DNA of 64,000 nt from Lutimaribacter pacificus. GTDB lineage: Bacteria > Pseudomonadota > Alphaproteobacteria > Rhodobacterales > Rhodobacteraceae. The notes beneath the pieces were generated by a model. It saw only the letters and a list, made by a program, of their open reading frames with translations, was not told the origin of the DNA and did not search any database. Positions 53,989-63,439 of this stretch are shown piece after piece; the first letter of the stretch is position 1; each line of letters opens with the position of its first letter. The position numbers were made by a program, and so were the translations under genes. Location: positions 62,001 through 126,000 of the forward strand of contig NZ_FQZZ01000005.1 in NCBI RefSeq assembly GCF_900142185.1, read 5' to 3'.

Positions 53989-55251
53989 GTGTTTCAGGTT
54001 CTTTCGAATACTTGGGCGCTCTTGCTGGGCATGGCGCTGCTGATGCTGGGCAACGGGCTTCAGGGCTCGTTGCTGGGTGTGCGGGGCGAGGCGGCGGGGT
54101 TTTCCACCTTCGAGCTGTCGCTGGTCATGTCGGCCTATTTCGTCGGCTTCCTGGGCGGCTCGCGCCTGACGCCGGAGCTGATCCGCCGGGTCGGGCATGT
54201 GCGCGTCTTCGCGGCGCTGGCCAGTTTCATCTCGGCGGTGCTGATCCTCTATCCGGCGTTCCAGAATCCCTATCTGTGGATCGCCGGGCGTGTGCTGATC
54301 GGGTTCTGTTTCTCGGGCGTCTACGTGACCGCGGAAAGCTGGCTGAACAATTCGGTCAGCAACGACCAGCGCGGGCAGGCGCTGTCGCTTTACATGATGG
54401 TGCAGATGATCGGGATCGTGGCGGCGCAGGGGTTGCTGAACATTCCCGACGCCAGCGGTTTTCTGCTGTTCATCATCCCCTCGGTGCTGGTGTCGGTGTC
54501 CTTCGCGCCGATCCTGCTGTCGATCTCGCCCACCCCGGCCTTCGAGGCGACCAAGCCGATGACCCTGCGCCGGCTGTTCGGCATATCGCCGCTGGGCTTC
54601 ATGGGGATGCTGCTGCTGGGCAGCGTGTTCTCGGCGCAGTTCGGCATGGCGGCGGTGTTCGGCGCCGAGGCCGGGCTGAGCCTGGCGCAGATCTCGATCT
54701 TCGTGTCGGCGTTCTATGTGGGCGCGACGCTGCTGCAATACCCGCTGGGCTGGCTGTCGGACCGGATGGACCGGCGGGTGCTGATCTGCGTGTCCTCGGC
54801 CGTCGGCGGGCTGGGGGCGTTGCTGGCCTTCGGTTTCGGCACCAGCTACAGCGTGTTGCTGGTCGGCGCCTTCCTGATCGGGGGTATGTCCAACCCGCTC
54901 TATTCGCTGCTGCTGGCCTATACCAACGACTTTCTCGAGGTCGAGGACATGGCCGCGGCCTCGGGCGGGCTGATCTTCGTCAACGGGCTGGGCGCGATCG
55001 CCGGCCCGCTGGTCACCGGCTGGCTGATGAGCGTGATCGGACCCTACGGTTATTTCACCATCATTGCCGCGCTGCTGCTGGCGCTGTCGGGCTATGCCGC
55101 CTACCGGATGACGCAACGCCCGTCGCCCACTGTGCACGAGACCAGCGCCTATACCCCGGTCATGCCCACCGCCTCGGTCGTTGCCGTCGAGGCGGCGCAG
55201 GAATACGACGCCGAAATGGCCGAAGAGGCGGAAAGCGGCGACGGGCAGTAA
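53989..55251 (+). CDS. MFS transporter (YcaD-like)
   Basis: This is a 420-residue inner-membrane protein with about twelve helices. The loop GGSRLTPELIRRVGHVRVF between helices 2 and 3 and YVTAESWLNN near helix 4 fit the YcaD-like branch of the major facilitator family. An acidic tail (about 385-420) follows the last helix. The start is GTG 53989 with AAGGGAG upstream. The substrate is unknown. A 112-base gap separates it from queA. Confidence 0.87.
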   Translation: MFQVLSNTWALLLGMALLMLGNGLQGSLLGVRGEAAGFSTFELSLVMSAYFVGFLGGSRLTPELIRRVGHVRVFAALASFISAVLILYPAFQNPYLWIAGRVLIGFCFSGVYVTAESWLNNSVSNDQRGQALSLYMMVQMIGIVAAQGLLNIPDASGFLLFIIPSVLVSVSFAPILLSISPTPAFEATKPMTLRRLFGISPLGFMGMLLLGSVFSAQFGMAAVFGAEAGLSLAQISIFVSAFYVGATLLQYPLGWLSDRMDRRVLICVSSAVGGLGALLAFGFGTSYSVLLVGAFLIGGMSNPLYSLLLAYTNDFLEVEDMAAASGGLIFVNGLGAIAGPLVTGWLMSVIGPYGYFTIIAALLLALSGYAAYRMTQRPSPTVHETSAYTPVMPTASVVAVEAAQEYDAEMAEEAESGDGQ

Positions 55252-55347
55252 CGAAATGTCGCATTTGAAGCAAAACTTTACTGTCATTTCCGCGATTGTG
55301 ACGTGTAAGATTCAGGGCAGGGGCATTGGGAGAGTAAGGAGGCTCCT

Positions 55348-55935
55348 ATGGTGACGGTGGACGAGGTTCTGAAATACTGGCTGGACGAGGTGGGACCGGA
55401 CGGCTGGTATGCGGGAGGAGAGGCTTTGGATCGGCAGATCCGGGACAGGTTCCTCAAGGCCTGGGAAAATGCCAGCGAGGGCGCATACGGCCTGTGGCTG
55501 ACCTATCCCAACGGCGCATTGGCTTATATCATTTTGCTTGATCAATTTCCGCGCAACATGTTCCGCGGCGGGGCGAAAAGCTTTGCCACCGACGCGGTGG
55601 CGCTGGCGGCGGCCAAGACGGCGATCGACCGCAAATGGGATATGCGGATCGACGAACCGGCCCGGCAGTTTTTCTACATGCCGCTGATGCATTCCGAAAA
55701 CCTGTGCGACCAGGAACGCTGCGTGCGGCTGATGTGCGAAAGGATGCCGGAAACCGGCGCGGCCAACCTGCTTCATGCCAAGGCGCATCGCGAGGTGATC
55801 CGGCAGTTCGGCCGCTTCCCCTATCGCAGTGCCGCGCTGGAACGGCCGACGAACCCGGCCGAGGATGCGTATCTGGCGGCCGGCGGCTATGGCCATACCG
55901 TGCAGCAGATGCAGGAATTGCAAAAGGCAAGCTGA
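55348..55935 (+). CDS. DUF924 family protein
   Basis: This is a 195-residue helical soluble protein with the DUF924 signatures LDQFPRNMFRG (about 67-77), FFYMPLMHSENL (about 109-120), and FGRFPYRS (about 150-157). These motifs place it in a tetratricopeptide-like helical fold of unknown role. TAAGGAGG precedes the ATG. It lies between an MFS gene and lpdA in the same direction with 96- and 131-base gaps, so operon membership is open. Confidence 0.9.
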   Translation: MVTVDEVLKYWLDEVGPDGWYAGGEALDRQIRDRFLKAWENASEGAYGLWLTYPNGALAYIILLDQFPRNMFRGGAKSFATDAVALAAAKTAIDRKWDMRIDEPARQFFYMPLMHSENLCDQERCVRLMCERMPETGAANLLHAKAHREVIRQFGRFPYRSAALERPTNPAEDAYLAAGGYGHTVQQMQELQKAS

Positions 55936-56066
55936 CCGCGCGGCCAGCCGTTCCGATGCCGGTGTTTCACCGCGCCTTCCGCGCGGGCCGATGGCCTGCG
56001 CCTGCGCCGTTGTAAGGCGTGGGGAAATAGTTTAATGCTTAACTAATTCTGGAATCGGAGGTGCGC

Positions 56067-57461
56067 ATGGCCGCCAAATCGTTCGATGTCGTCGTGATCG
56101 GGGCCGGCCCCGGCGGGTATGTGGCCGCGATCCGGGCCGCGCAACTGGGGCTGAGCGTTGCCGTGGTCGAACGCGAACACCTGGGCGGTATCTGTCTGAA
56201 CTGGGGCTGCATCCCGACCAAGGCGCTGCTGCGCTCGGCCGAAGTGTTCCACCTGATGCACCGCGCCAAGGAGTTCGGGCTGAAGGCCGAGGGCATCGGC
56301 TATGACCTGGACGCGGTGGTGAAACGCTCGCGCGGGGTGGCCAGGCAACTGACCGGCGGTGTCGGGCACCTGCTGAAGAAAAACAAGGTCACCGTGATCA
56401 TGGGCGCGGCGACGATCCCCGCCAGGGGCAAGGTCAGCGTCAGGACCGACAAGGGCACCGAGGAACTGACCGCCCCGAACATCATCCTCGCCACCGGGGC
56501 GCGGGCGCGCGAATTGCCGGGGCTCGAGGCCGATGGCGATCTGGTCTGGGCCTACAAGCACGCGCTGCAACCGCCGCGGATGCCGAAAAAGCTGCTGGTC
56601 ATCGGCTCGGGCGCGATCGGGATCGAATTCGCCAGCTTCTTTAACACGCTGGGCGCGGATACCACCGTGGTCGAGGTGATGGAACGTATCCTGCCGGTCG
56701 AGGACGCGGAAATCAGCGCCTTCGCGAAAAAGCAGTTCGAAAAGCAGGGCATGACGATCCGCGAAAAGGCGACGGTCAAGCAACTGGATCGCGCCAAGGG
56801 CAAGGTGACCGCCCATATCGAACAGGGCGGCAAGACCGAGAAACTTGAATTCGACACCGTGATTTCCGCGGTCGGCATCGTCGGCAATGTCGAGGGGCTG
56901 GGGCTGGAGGAACTGGGCGTCGAGATCGACCGCACCCATGTGGTGACCGACGCGTTCTGCCGGACAGGCGTCGAGGGGCTGTATGCCATCGGCGACGTGG
57001 CCGGTGCGCCATGGCTGGCGCACAAGGCCAGCCACGAGGGCGTGATGGTGGCCGAGATGATCGCCGGCAAGGACGTGCACCCGGTCAGGCCCGACAGCAT
57101 CGCCGGCTGCACCTATTGCCACCCGCAGGTGGCCAGCGTCGGCCTGACCGAGGCGCAGGCGAAAGACGCGGGCCATGACATCAAGGTGGGCCGCTTTCCC
57201 TTTATCGGCAACGGCAAGGCCATCGCCCTGGGCGAGCCCGAGGGCATGGTGAAAACCGTGTTCGACGCGAAAACCGGCGAATTGCTGGGCGCGCATATGG
57301 TCGGCGCCGAGGTGACCGAGCTGATCCAGGGCTACGTGGTGGGCCGGGAGCTGGAAACCACCGAAGCAGAGCTGATGCACACGGTGTTCCCGCATCCGAC
57401 GCTGTCGGAAATGATGCATGAATCCGTTCTGGATGCCTGGGGCCGGGCGATCCATTTCTGA
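56067..57461 (+). CDS. lpdA: Dihydrolipoyl dehydrogenase (E3)
   Basis: This is a 464-residue FAD enzyme that reoxidises lipoyl groups of 2-oxoacid dehydrogenases or the glycine cleavage system. It shows the N-terminal FAD motif VVVIGAGPGGYVAA, redox disulfide Cys43-Cys48 in GGICLNWGCIPTK, NAD motif VIGSGAIGIEFA, YAIGDVAGAPWLAHKA, and the C-terminal base HTVFPHPTLSE. GGAGG lies 5 bases before ATG 56067; GTG 56061 is less likely. No E1 or E2 genes are adjacent, so it probably serves several complexes. Confidence 0.95.
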   Translation: MAAKSFDVVVIGAGPGGYVAAIRAAQLGLSVAVVEREHLGGICLNWGCIPTKALLRSAEVFHLMHRAKEFGLKAEGIGYDLDAVVKRSRGVARQLTGGVGHLLKKNKVTVIMGAATIPARGKVSVRTDKGTEELTAPNIILATGARARELPGLEADGDLVWAYKHALQPPRMPKKLLVIGSGAIGIEFASFFNTLGADTTVVEVMERILPVEDAEISAFAKKQFEKQGMTIREKATVKQLDRAKGKVTAHIEQGGKTEKLEFDTVISAVGIVGNVEGLGLEELGVEIDRTHVVTDAFCRTGVEGLYAIGDVAGAPWLAHKASHEGVMVAEMIAGKDVHPVRPDSIAGCTYCHPQVASVGLTEAQAKDAGHDIKVGRFPFIGNGKAIALGEPEGMVKTVFDAKTGELLGAHMVGAEVTELIQGYVVGRELETTEAELMHTVFPHPTLSEMMHESVLDAWGRAIHF

Positions 57462-57486
57462 GGTCCTGACGCCCGCGGCAAAACGA

Positions 57487-57511
57487 AGGGCGCCGGAGGG
57501 TCCGGCGCCCT
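57487..57511. terminator. Hairpin shared by convergent lpdA and zinT
   Basis: AGGGCGCCGGA (57487-57497) pairs exactly with TCCGGCGCCCT (57501-57511) across GGG. It lies between the 3' ends of lpdA and zinT and could serve both strands, though neither side has a long T-run. Confidence 0.65.
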
Positions 57512-57529
57512 GTGAATTGGTCGGGGCGC

Positions 57530-58204
57530 TTAATGGGCGATCATTTCGTGCACGATCTCCTCGCCGCTCAGGGAGGAGGGGTAATAGGTGGGCCAGTTGG
57601 TCACTTCTTCCAGCAGGGCAGCGCGGTCGTTGCCCCAGTAGAGGTGAAAATGCCCCGCGTCGGTCGGTGCGATGGCGTGGTCGCTGAACTGGACGAATTG
57701 CGGCGCGTCCGCATCGCCCGCCGTTTTCTCGAAGATATAGCGCACGCCGCGATTGCCCTTCTTGTAGGTCAGCACCTCGTACCCGTCCGAGGCATATTGC
57801 CCCGAAACCGGGCCGGCATCGCCGTAGAAAGTAAAGGTTTCGCCCTCGATCGTGATCCTGTCCACGTCGGTGCGATAGCCGATGGCGTAATAGTCGTGAT
57901 AGGCGTCGGCGCTGCGGTCGCCGTGCTCGGCCTTGTGCGCCATCACGGGGGCCAGTGTGCCGTCCTCAAGATAGGGATAAACCGACTGCCAGTCGCCCTG
58001 CCAGTCGGCCAGCGTGCGGGGTTTGATCTCGTCATCCTCGAAATAGCCGTTGTAGATGCGCTCGGCCACCTCATCGTGGCTGTGCGAATGGTCATGCGCG
58101 TGGCTGTGGTCATGATCCGTGTCGGAGCTTTGCCCAAGGGCCTGCGTTCCGATGATCAGGGCTGCACCGATTGCAATCGCGCCAAGGGGGCGGGGGATCT
58201 GCAT
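57530..58204 (-). CDS. zinT: ZinT, periplasmic zinc-binding protein
   Basis: This is a 224-residue exported metal-binding protein. The signal peptide (1-24, ending QALG) is followed by a His-rich stretch with seven histidines (31-43, alternating with Asp/Ser) and the ZinT/YodA lipocalin-like domain (YFEDDEIKPRTLADWQGDWQ at its start, GHFHLYWGN near the end supplying zinc ligands). ZinT collects zinc and hands it to ZnuA during shortage. GAGGATGG precedes the ATG. A Zur-type palindrome lies 37-52 bases upstream. No znuABC genes are nearby. Confidence 0.93.
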   Translation of the reverse strand: MQIPRPLGAIAIGAALIIGTQALGQSSDTDHDHSHAHDHSHSHDEVAERIYNGYFEDDEIKPRTLADWQGDWQSVYPYLEDGTLAPVMAHKAEHGDRSADAYHDYYAIGYRTDVDRITIEGETFTFYGDAGPVSGQYASDGYEVLTYKKGNRGVRYIFEKTAGDADAPQFVQFSDHAIAPTDAGHFHLYWGNDRAALLEEVTNWPTYYPSSLSGEEIVHEMIAH

Positions 58205-58240
58205 GTTTCCATCCTCGTTTTCTGTTCACAGAGATTCGAT

Positions 58241-58256
58241 ATGCTATAACATAACA
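58241..58256 (-). promoter_or_regulatory. Zur box upstream of zinT
   Basis: ATGCTATAACATAACA fits the Zur palindrome ATGTTAT-N3-ATAACAT with one change in each half. It lies 37 bases before the zinT start in an AT-rich island, a position that would block its promoter when zinc is plentiful. Confidence 0.65.
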
Positions 58257-58402
58257 AATATGGATTAATCGGATCGGTTCCGGCTGACAAGGGGGCCTTG
58301 CCATTGAGTTTCGCGCATGGATACCCAAGTGATGCGCATCCCGCCGCCTTTGCGCGGATCGAGCGGCCCTGAACCTCTGGAAAATGACGGCCCCTGTCTT
58401 TT

Positions 58403-58417
58403 GTTTCTTTTTTGTTC
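58403..58417 (+). promoter_or_regulatory. SOS box (LexA site) upstream of uvrA
   Basis: GTTTCTTTTTTGTTC matches the alphaproteobacterial LexA site GTTC-N7-GTTC with one change in the first half. It lies 67 bases before the uvrA start in a T-rich stretch. Confidence 0.55.
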
Positions 58418-58483
58418 TCATTTTTCGGTTGGATACCGGGCCGCGCTCAATTAAGTTTTCCGCAACACTCCCGGGAGTCTGTC

Positions 58484-61342
58484 ATGGCGGATCTGAAACA
58501 GATCGAAGTGCGCGGTGCGCGCGAACATAATCTCAAGAATATCGACGTCGATATTCCGCGCGACCGGCTGGTGGTGATCACCGGGCTTTCGGGCTCGGGC
58601 AAGTCGAGCCTTGCCTTCGACACGATCTATGCCGAGGGGCAGCGCCGTTATGTCGAAAGCCTGTCGGCCTATGCGCGGCAGTTCCTCGACATGATGGAGA
58701 AACCGGATGTGGATCATATCAGCGGCCTCAGCCCCGCGATCTCCATCGAGCAAAAGACGACCTCGAAAAACCCGCGCTCGACCGTGGGCACGGTGACCGA
58801 GATTTACGATTATCTGCGGCTGCTCTTCGCCCGCGTCGGCACGCCCTACAGCCCCGCCACCGGCCTGCCGATCGAGGCGCAGCAGGTGCAGGACATGGTC
58901 GACCGCGTGATGGCGATGGAGGAGGGCACGCGCGCCTACCTGCTGGCCCCCATCGTGCGCGACCGCAAGGGCGAATACCGCAAGGAATTCCTGGAACTGC
59001 GCAAGCAGGGTTTCCAGCGCGTCAAGGTCGATGGGCAGTTTCACGACCTGGACGAACCGCCCACGCTGGACAAGAAATTCCGCCATGACATTGACGTGGT
59101 GGTGGACAGGATTGTCGTGAAAGAGGGGCTGGAAACCCGGCTGGCCGACAGTTTCCGCACCGCGCTGGACCTGGCCGACGGGATCGCGGTTCTGGAAACC
59201 GCCCCGCGCGAGGGCGAGCCGGAGCGCATCACCTTCAGCGAGAATTTCGCCTGTCCCGTCAGCGGCTTCACCATCCCCGAGATCGAGCCGCGGCTGTTTT
59301 CCTTCAACGCGCCCTTCGGGGCCTGCCCGGTATGCGACGGGCTGGGGATGGAGCTGTTTTTCGACGAACGGCTGGTGGTGCCCGATCAGAACCTGAAAAT
59401 CAGCGATGGCGCCCTGGCGCCCTGGCGCAAGGGCAAAAGCCCCTATTTCCTGCAGACGATCGAGGCCATCGCCCGGCATTACGAGTTCGACAGGAACGCG
59501 AAATGGAAGGATCTGCCCGCCCATGTGCAACAGGTGTTCCTGTTTGGCTCGGGCGACGAGGAAATCCAGTTCCGCTATGACGAGGGCGGGCGCGTCTATC
59601 AGGTCAGCCGCGTGTTCGAGGGCGTGATTCCCAACATGGAACGCCGTTACCGCGAAACCGACAGCAACTGGGTGCGCGAGGAATTCGAACGCTACCAGAA
59701 CAACCGCCCCTGCGGCGCCTGCGGCGGCTATCGCCTGCGCGACGAGGCGCTGGCGGTCAAGATTGCCGGGCTGCATGTGGGGCAGGTGGTCGAAATGTCG
59801 ATCCGCGAGGCCCATGACTGGTGCGCCTCGGTGCCCGAACACCTGACGAAGCAGAAGAACGAGATCGCCCGCGCGATCCTCAAGGAAATCCGCGAAAGGC
59901 TGGGTTTCCTGAACAATGTCGGGCTGGAATACCTGACGCTCAGCCGCAGCGCGGGCACCCTGTCGGGCGGCGAAAGCCAGCGTATCCGGCTGGCCAGCCA
60001 GATCGGCAGCGGGCTGACGGGCGTGCTTTACGTGCTGGACGAACCCTCCATCGGACTGCATCAGCGCGACAATTCGCGGCTTCTGGATACGCTCAAGAAC
60101 CTGCGCGACCAGGGCAATACCGTGCTGGTCGTCGAACACGACGAAGAGGCGATCCGCGAGGCCGATTACGTCTTCGACATCGGCCCCGGCGCGGGCGTGC
60201 ATGGCGGGCAGGTGGTCAGCCAGGGCACACCGGCGCAGGTGGCGGCCGACGCGGCCAGCCTGACCGGGCAATACCTGTCGGGCGCGCGCGAAATCGCGGT
60301 GCCCACTGAGCGGCGCAAGGGCAACAAGAAGAAGGTGACGGTGGTCAAGGCCACGGGCAACAACCTGAAAGACGTGACTGCCGAGTTTCCGCTGGGCAAG
60401 TTCGTCTGCGTCACAGGCGTGTCGGGCGGCGGGAAATCCACGCTGACGATCGAAACGCTGTTCAAGACCGCCTCGATGCGGCTGAACGGCGCGCGCCAGA
60501 CGCCGGCCCCCTGCGAGACGATCAAGGGGCTGGAGCATCTGGACAAGGTGATCGACATCGACCAGCGTCCCATCGGCCGCACCCCGCGGTCGAACCCGGC
60601 CACCTATACCGGCGCGTTCACGCCGATCCGCGACTGGTTCGCCGGTCTGCCCGAGGCCAAGGCGCGCGGTTACAAGCCGGGGCGCTTCAGCTTCAACGTC
60701 AAGGGCGGGCGCTGCGAGGCCTGCCAGGGCGATGGCGTCATCAAGATCGAGATGCATTTCCTGCCCGATGTCTATGTCGAATGCGAAACCTGCAAGGGCG
60801 CGCGCTACAACCGCGAAACTCTGGAAATCCGGTTTAAAGGCAAGAGTATAGCCGATGTTCTTGATATGACGGTCGAAGAGGCGCAGGAGTTCTTCAAGGC
60901 GGTGCCGTCGATCCGCGAAAAGATGGATGCGCTGGTGCGCGTCGGGCTTGGCTATATCAAGGTGGGCCAGCAGGCCACCACCCTGTCGGGCGGTGAGGCG
61001 CAGCGCGTCAAGCTGTCCAAGGAGCTGGCCAAACGCTCGACCGGGCGCACGCTCTACATCCTCGACGAACCCACCACGGGGCTGCATTTCGAGGATGTGC
61101 GCAAGCTGCTGGAGGTGCTGCACGAGCTGGTCGAGGCGGGTAATACCGTGGTGGTGATCGAACACAACCTCGATGTCATCAAGACCGCCGACTGGATCAT
61201 CGACATCGGCCCCGAGGGCGGCGATGGCGGCGGCGAGATCGTGGCCACCGGCACGCCCGAGGACGTGGCCGGGGTCGAGCGCAGCCATACCGGGCGCTAT
61301 CTCAAGCCGATGCTGCGGGCGGGCAGGGTGGCGGCGGAATAG
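58484..61342 (+). CDS. uvrA: UvrA, nucleotide excision repair ATPase
   Basis: This is the 952-residue damage-recognition subunit of the UvrABC nuclease. It has two ABC ATPase halves with Walker [10 protein letters not shown] (about 32-40) and GVSGGGKST (about 647-655), signature motifs TLSGGESQR and TLSGGEAQR, and zinc-binding cysteine clusters ([26 protein letters not shown]). ATG 58484 follows CGGGAG; an earlier frame to 58412 is not conserved. The spacing to the next, opposite-strand gene is 7 bases. A probable LexA site lies upstream. Confidence 0.97.
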   Translation: MADLKQIEVRGAREHNLKNIDVDIPRDRLVVITGLSGSGKSSLAFDTIYAEGQRRYVESLSAYARQFLDMMEKPDVDHISGLSPAISIEQKTTSKNPRSTVGTVTEIYDYLRLLFARVGTPYSPATGLPIEAQQVQDMVDRVMAMEEGTRAYLLAPIVRDRKGEYRKEFLELRKQGFQRVKVDGQFHDLDEPPTLDKKFRHDIDVVVDRIVVKEGLETRLADSFRTALDLADGIAVLETAPREGEPERITFSENFACPVSGFTIPEIEPRLFSFNAPFGACPVCDGLGMELFFDERLVVPDQNLKISDGALAPWRKGKSPYFLQTIEAIARHYEFDRNAKWKDLPAHVQQVFLFGSGDEEIQFRYDEGGRVYQVSRVFEGVIPNMERRYRETDSNWVREEFERYQNNRPCGACGGYRLRDEALAVKIAGLHVGQVVEMSIREAHDWCASVPEHLTKQKNEIARAILKEIRERLGFLNNVGLEYLTLSRSAGTLSGGESQRIRLASQIGSGLTGVLYVLDEPSIGLHQRDNSRLLDTLKNLRDQGNTVLVVEHDEEAIREADYVFDIGPGAGVHGGQVVSQGTPAQVAADAASLTGQYLSGAREIAVPTERRKGNKKKVTVVKATGNNLKDVTAEFPLGKFVCVTGVSGGGKSTLTIETLFKTASMRLNGARQTPAPCETIKGLEHLDKVIDIDQRPIGRTPRSNPATYTGAFTPIRDWFAGLPEAKARGYKPGRFSFNVKGGRCEACQGDGVIKIEMHFLPDVYVECETCKGARYNRETLEIRFKGKSIADVLDMTVEEAQEFFKAVPSIREKMDALVRVGLGYIKVGQQATTLSGGEAQRVKLSKELAKRSTGRTLYILDEPTTGLHFEDVRKLLEVLHELVEAGNTVVVIEHNLDVIKTADWIIDIGPEGGDGGGEIVATGTPEDVAGVERSHTGRYLKPMLRAGRVAAE

Positions 61343-61349
61343 CCGCCGC

Positions 61350-61670
61350 TCAGTTCAGGATCGCGGCCGCGGCGCCGATCAGGTCCAGCACGACCTTGGT
61401 GTCACGATCCACCCGCAGCACCTGGTCGCCGATACGGTAATAGGTTTCGTGCGGGTCAAGGCCCCAGCGGCCGGGGTCGCGGATGACGATGTAATCGCCC
61501 GTCACCCGGTCGCCCACGCGATAGCCGGATTTCGCCAGCCCGGGCGGCACGCAGGCGGGGCTTTTCCTGGCAAGGCCGGGCGGGCAGCCCTTGGGTCCTG
61601 CCTGGGCGGGGGAAAATCCGGTGGCCATCAGGGCGGCAAGCCCGATGGCAAGGTATTCTGCGCGGGTCAT
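61350..61670 (-). CDS. Small exported protein (RcnB-like C-terminal element)
   Basis: This is a 106-residue protein with a signal peptide (1-23, ending AQA), a Cys-Pro-rich segment (GCPPGLARKSPACVPPG) and a C-terminal part GDYIVIRDPGRWGL...YRIGDQVLRVD. The last element recurs in the neighbour at 62065. AAGGAGG precedes ATG 61670. Similar short periplasmic proteins are called RcnB-like; RcnB modulates nickel/cobalt export in enterics. Function here is unknown. Its stop is 7 bases from the uvrA stop (convergent). Confidence 0.75.
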   Translation of the reverse strand: MTRAEYLAIGLAALMATGFSPAQAGPKGCPPGLARKSPACVPPGLAKSGYRVGDRVTGDYIVIRDPGRWGLDPHETYYRIGDQVLRVDRDTKVVLDLIGAAAAILN

Positions 61671-61748
61671 GCGGGGCCTCCTTGCGGTGTGGTCACAAGG
61701 ATAGGCCGGGCCGCTGGCCCTGGCCACCGCGCGGGCGGCGCACAGGCA

Positions 61749-61773
61749 AAAGGCCGCCCATCGGGCGGCCTTT
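61749..61773 (-). terminator. Terminator after the DUF2892 gene
   Basis: AAAGGCCGCCC (61749-61759) and GGGCGGCCTTT (61763-61773) form a perfect 11-base stem with a three-base loop. Read leftward it ends in TTTT, immediately after the DUF2892 stop at 61791. Confidence 0.8.
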
Positions 61774-61790
61774 CATCGGGTGTAGCCCGC

Positions 61791-61976
61791 TTACCCGGTC
61801 TTGCAGGTGTTGATCCCGAGAAGCGAGTAAAGCAGGCAGGACCCCATCAGCCCGGTGGCCAGCGGAACGACACCGATCCACATCCACCAGCCATAGCCCA
61901 TGAGCGCGCCGATGATCAGAAGCACGCCGATGACGACGCGAACGATACGGTCGATATTGCCGACATTCTTGGTCAT
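61791..61976 (-). CDS. DUF2892 small membrane protein
   Basis: This is a 61-residue membrane protein of the DUF2892 (YgaP transmembrane) family: MTKNVGNIDRIVRVVIG, then a first helix ending GALMGYG, a second helix VPLATGLMGSCLLYSLLG, and the terminal CKTG-type end (NTCKTG). Members often accompany rhodanese or sulfur genes. AAAGGA precedes ATG 61976. It has its own terminator, so it is likely a separate unit between the two related exported proteins. Confidence 0.85.
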   Translation of the reverse strand: MTKNVGNIDRIVRVVIGVLLIIGALMGYGWWMWIGVVPLATGLMGSCLLYSLLGINTCKTG

Positions 61977-62064
61977 GTGATGTCCTTTCGGAACTGTATG
62001 CGATATTTCTGATATGATAGGCGAATTGCCCGTCATGCGCCATGTCATTTTGACGCGGGCGCGC

Positions 62065-62460
62065 TCAGCGCGTGCCCAGCAGGATCGAGAACAGCCCGAT
62101 CATGGCAAGGATCTCGCTGCTGTTGTTGTCGACCCGGACGACGCGCTGGTTGACCACGCGGTACCGTTGCCCGTGCGGCAGGGGCGGCAACCGGCGCAGT
62201 TGCGCGGGGCTGAGCGCGCGGCCGGGCAGGGGGCGCTGCACGCGATGCCGGGGCGCCGGCCCCCAGTCGCGCCGCCCGTCCCGGCCGATACGGCTGGCGC
62301 CGTGATCCTGCCGGTAGGCGGGCTGGTATGCCCGGCGGCCCGGGCCGTCATGCCACTGGTGCGATTGCACGTGCCGGGGCTGTTTGCCGTAATCGGCCGC
62401 CATTGCGGCGGGGCTGAACCCGACAAGAAGAGCGGCGGCAAGGATGGCTGTACGTTTCAT
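62065..62460 (-). CDS. RcnB-like exported basic protein
   Basis: This is a 131-residue protein with a signal peptide (1-22, ending AMAA), a His/Arg/Pro-rich middle (about 25-80) and a C-terminal LPPLPHGQRYRVVNQRVVRVD followed by a hydrophobic end. The YRVVNQRVVRVD part and the following hydrophobic tail correspond to YRIGDQVLRVD and its tail in the protein at 61350, so the two genes are paralogues. The layout is that of RcnB-family periplasmic proteins. The His-rich middle could bind metal. Confidence 0.78.
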   Translation of the reverse strand: MKRTAILAAALLVGFSPAAMAADYGKQPRHVQSHQWHDGPGRRAYQPAYRQDHGASRIGRDGRRDWGPAPRHRVQRPLPGRALSPAQLRRLPPLPHGQRYRVVNQRVVRVDNNSSEILAMIGLFSILLGTR

Positions 62461-62510
62461 CTCGAAGTCCTTTCGCGGTTTGCGGTGCGGTTCGAGAGGT
62501 GAAACGGCAC

Positions 62511-62539
62511 AGCCCCGCCCATCCGTTGCGGGCGGGGCT
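62511..62539 (-). terminator. Terminator hairpin after mmsB
   Basis: AGCCCCGCCC (62511-62520) pairs exactly with GGGCGGGGCT (62530-62539). It lies 25 bases after the mmsB stop; the T-run is weak. Confidence 0.6.
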
Positions 62540-62563
62540 CACGTTCGCGTTATGACCGGGCGA

Positions 62564-63436
62564 TCAGCCCCGGTGGCGCTTTTCAAAGCGCGGCAGCATG
62601 GCGCTGAAATCCATGCCGCGGCCGCCCTCGTCCTCGACGAAGCGGCGATACAGCTCCAGCGCGGCCTGGCCCATCGGGGTGTCGGCATCCGCCGCCTCGG
62701 CGGCCTGTTGCGACAGGCCCAGATCCTTGAGCATCAGCTCGGCCGCGAAACCGGGCTTGTAATCGTTGTCGGCGGGCGATTGCGGCCCGACGCCCGGCGC
62801 GGGGCAATAGGCGTTCATCGTCCAGCTATAGCCCGACGAGGTGCTGACCACGTCGAACATCTTTTGCCGGTCCAGCCCCAGCTTGTCGGCCAGCGCGAAA
62901 GCCTCGCAGGTGGCGATCATGGTGACGCCGAGGATCATGTTGTTGCAAATCTTGGCGGCCTGGCCTGCGCCCGCGTCGCCGCAATGCACGGCCTTCTGGC
63001 CCATGATGTCGAACAGCGGTTCGGCCCTGGCGAAGGCATCGGCGCTGCCGCCGCACATGAAGGTCAGCGTGCCCGCCGTGGCCCCGCCCACGCCGCCCGA
63101 TACCGGCGCGTCGACAAAGCCGAGCCCCGCCTCCGTGGCCTGTCCGGCCACCGCGCGCGCGCTTTCGACATCGACAGTCGAGCAATCGACCAGCGTCGCG
63201 CCCTTGTCCATCGCGGGGATCACCTCGCCCGCGACGGTGCGCAGGATCTGGCCGTTGGGCAGCATGGTGATCACCACGTCGGCCCCTTTGGCGGCCTCGG
63301 CGCCGCTGGCGGCCTGTGCCACGCCCTCGACCGTGACGCCGGCGGCGTCAAAGCCCGTCACCTCGTGCCCGGCGGCGACGAGGTTGGCGGCCATCGGCGC
63401 GCCCATGTTGCCCAGTCCGATGAATCCGATTTTCAT
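62564..63436 (-). CDS. mmsB: 3-hydroxyisobutyrate dehydrogenase
   Basis: This is a 290-residue NAD-dependent enzyme of valine degradation. It has the N-terminal dinucleotide motif FIGLGNMGAPMAANL, the substrate-site DAPVSGGVGGA (about 118-128), and the catalytic lysine in GQAAKICNNMILG. The terminal AMLPRFEKRHRG is typical of the alphaproteobacterial enzyme. It lies 3 bases after the hydroxyisobutyryl-CoA hydrolase gene, the preceding pathway step, so the two are one operon. Confidence 0.95.
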   Translation of the reverse strand: MKIGFIGLGNMGAPMAANLVAAGHEVTGFDAAGVTVEGVAQAASGAEAAKGADVVITMLPNGQILRTVAGEVIPAMDKGATLVDCSTVDVESARAVAGQATEAGLGFVDAPVSGGVGGATAGTLTFMCGGSADAFARAEPLFDIMGQKAVHCGDAGAGQAAKICNNMILGVTMIATCEAFALADKLGLDRQKMFDVVSTSSGYSWTMNAYCPAPGVGPQSPADNDYKPGFAAELMLKDLGLSQQAAEAADADTPMGQAALELYRRFVEDEGGRGMDFSAMLPRFEKRHRG

Positions 63437-63439
63437 TGC

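Noticed and set aside
56010-56045. Promoter of lpdA in the AT-rich stretch before the gene
   Set aside because: TTGTAA and several TTAAT-like words are present but none pairs at normal spacing with a good partner, so no promoter was annotated.
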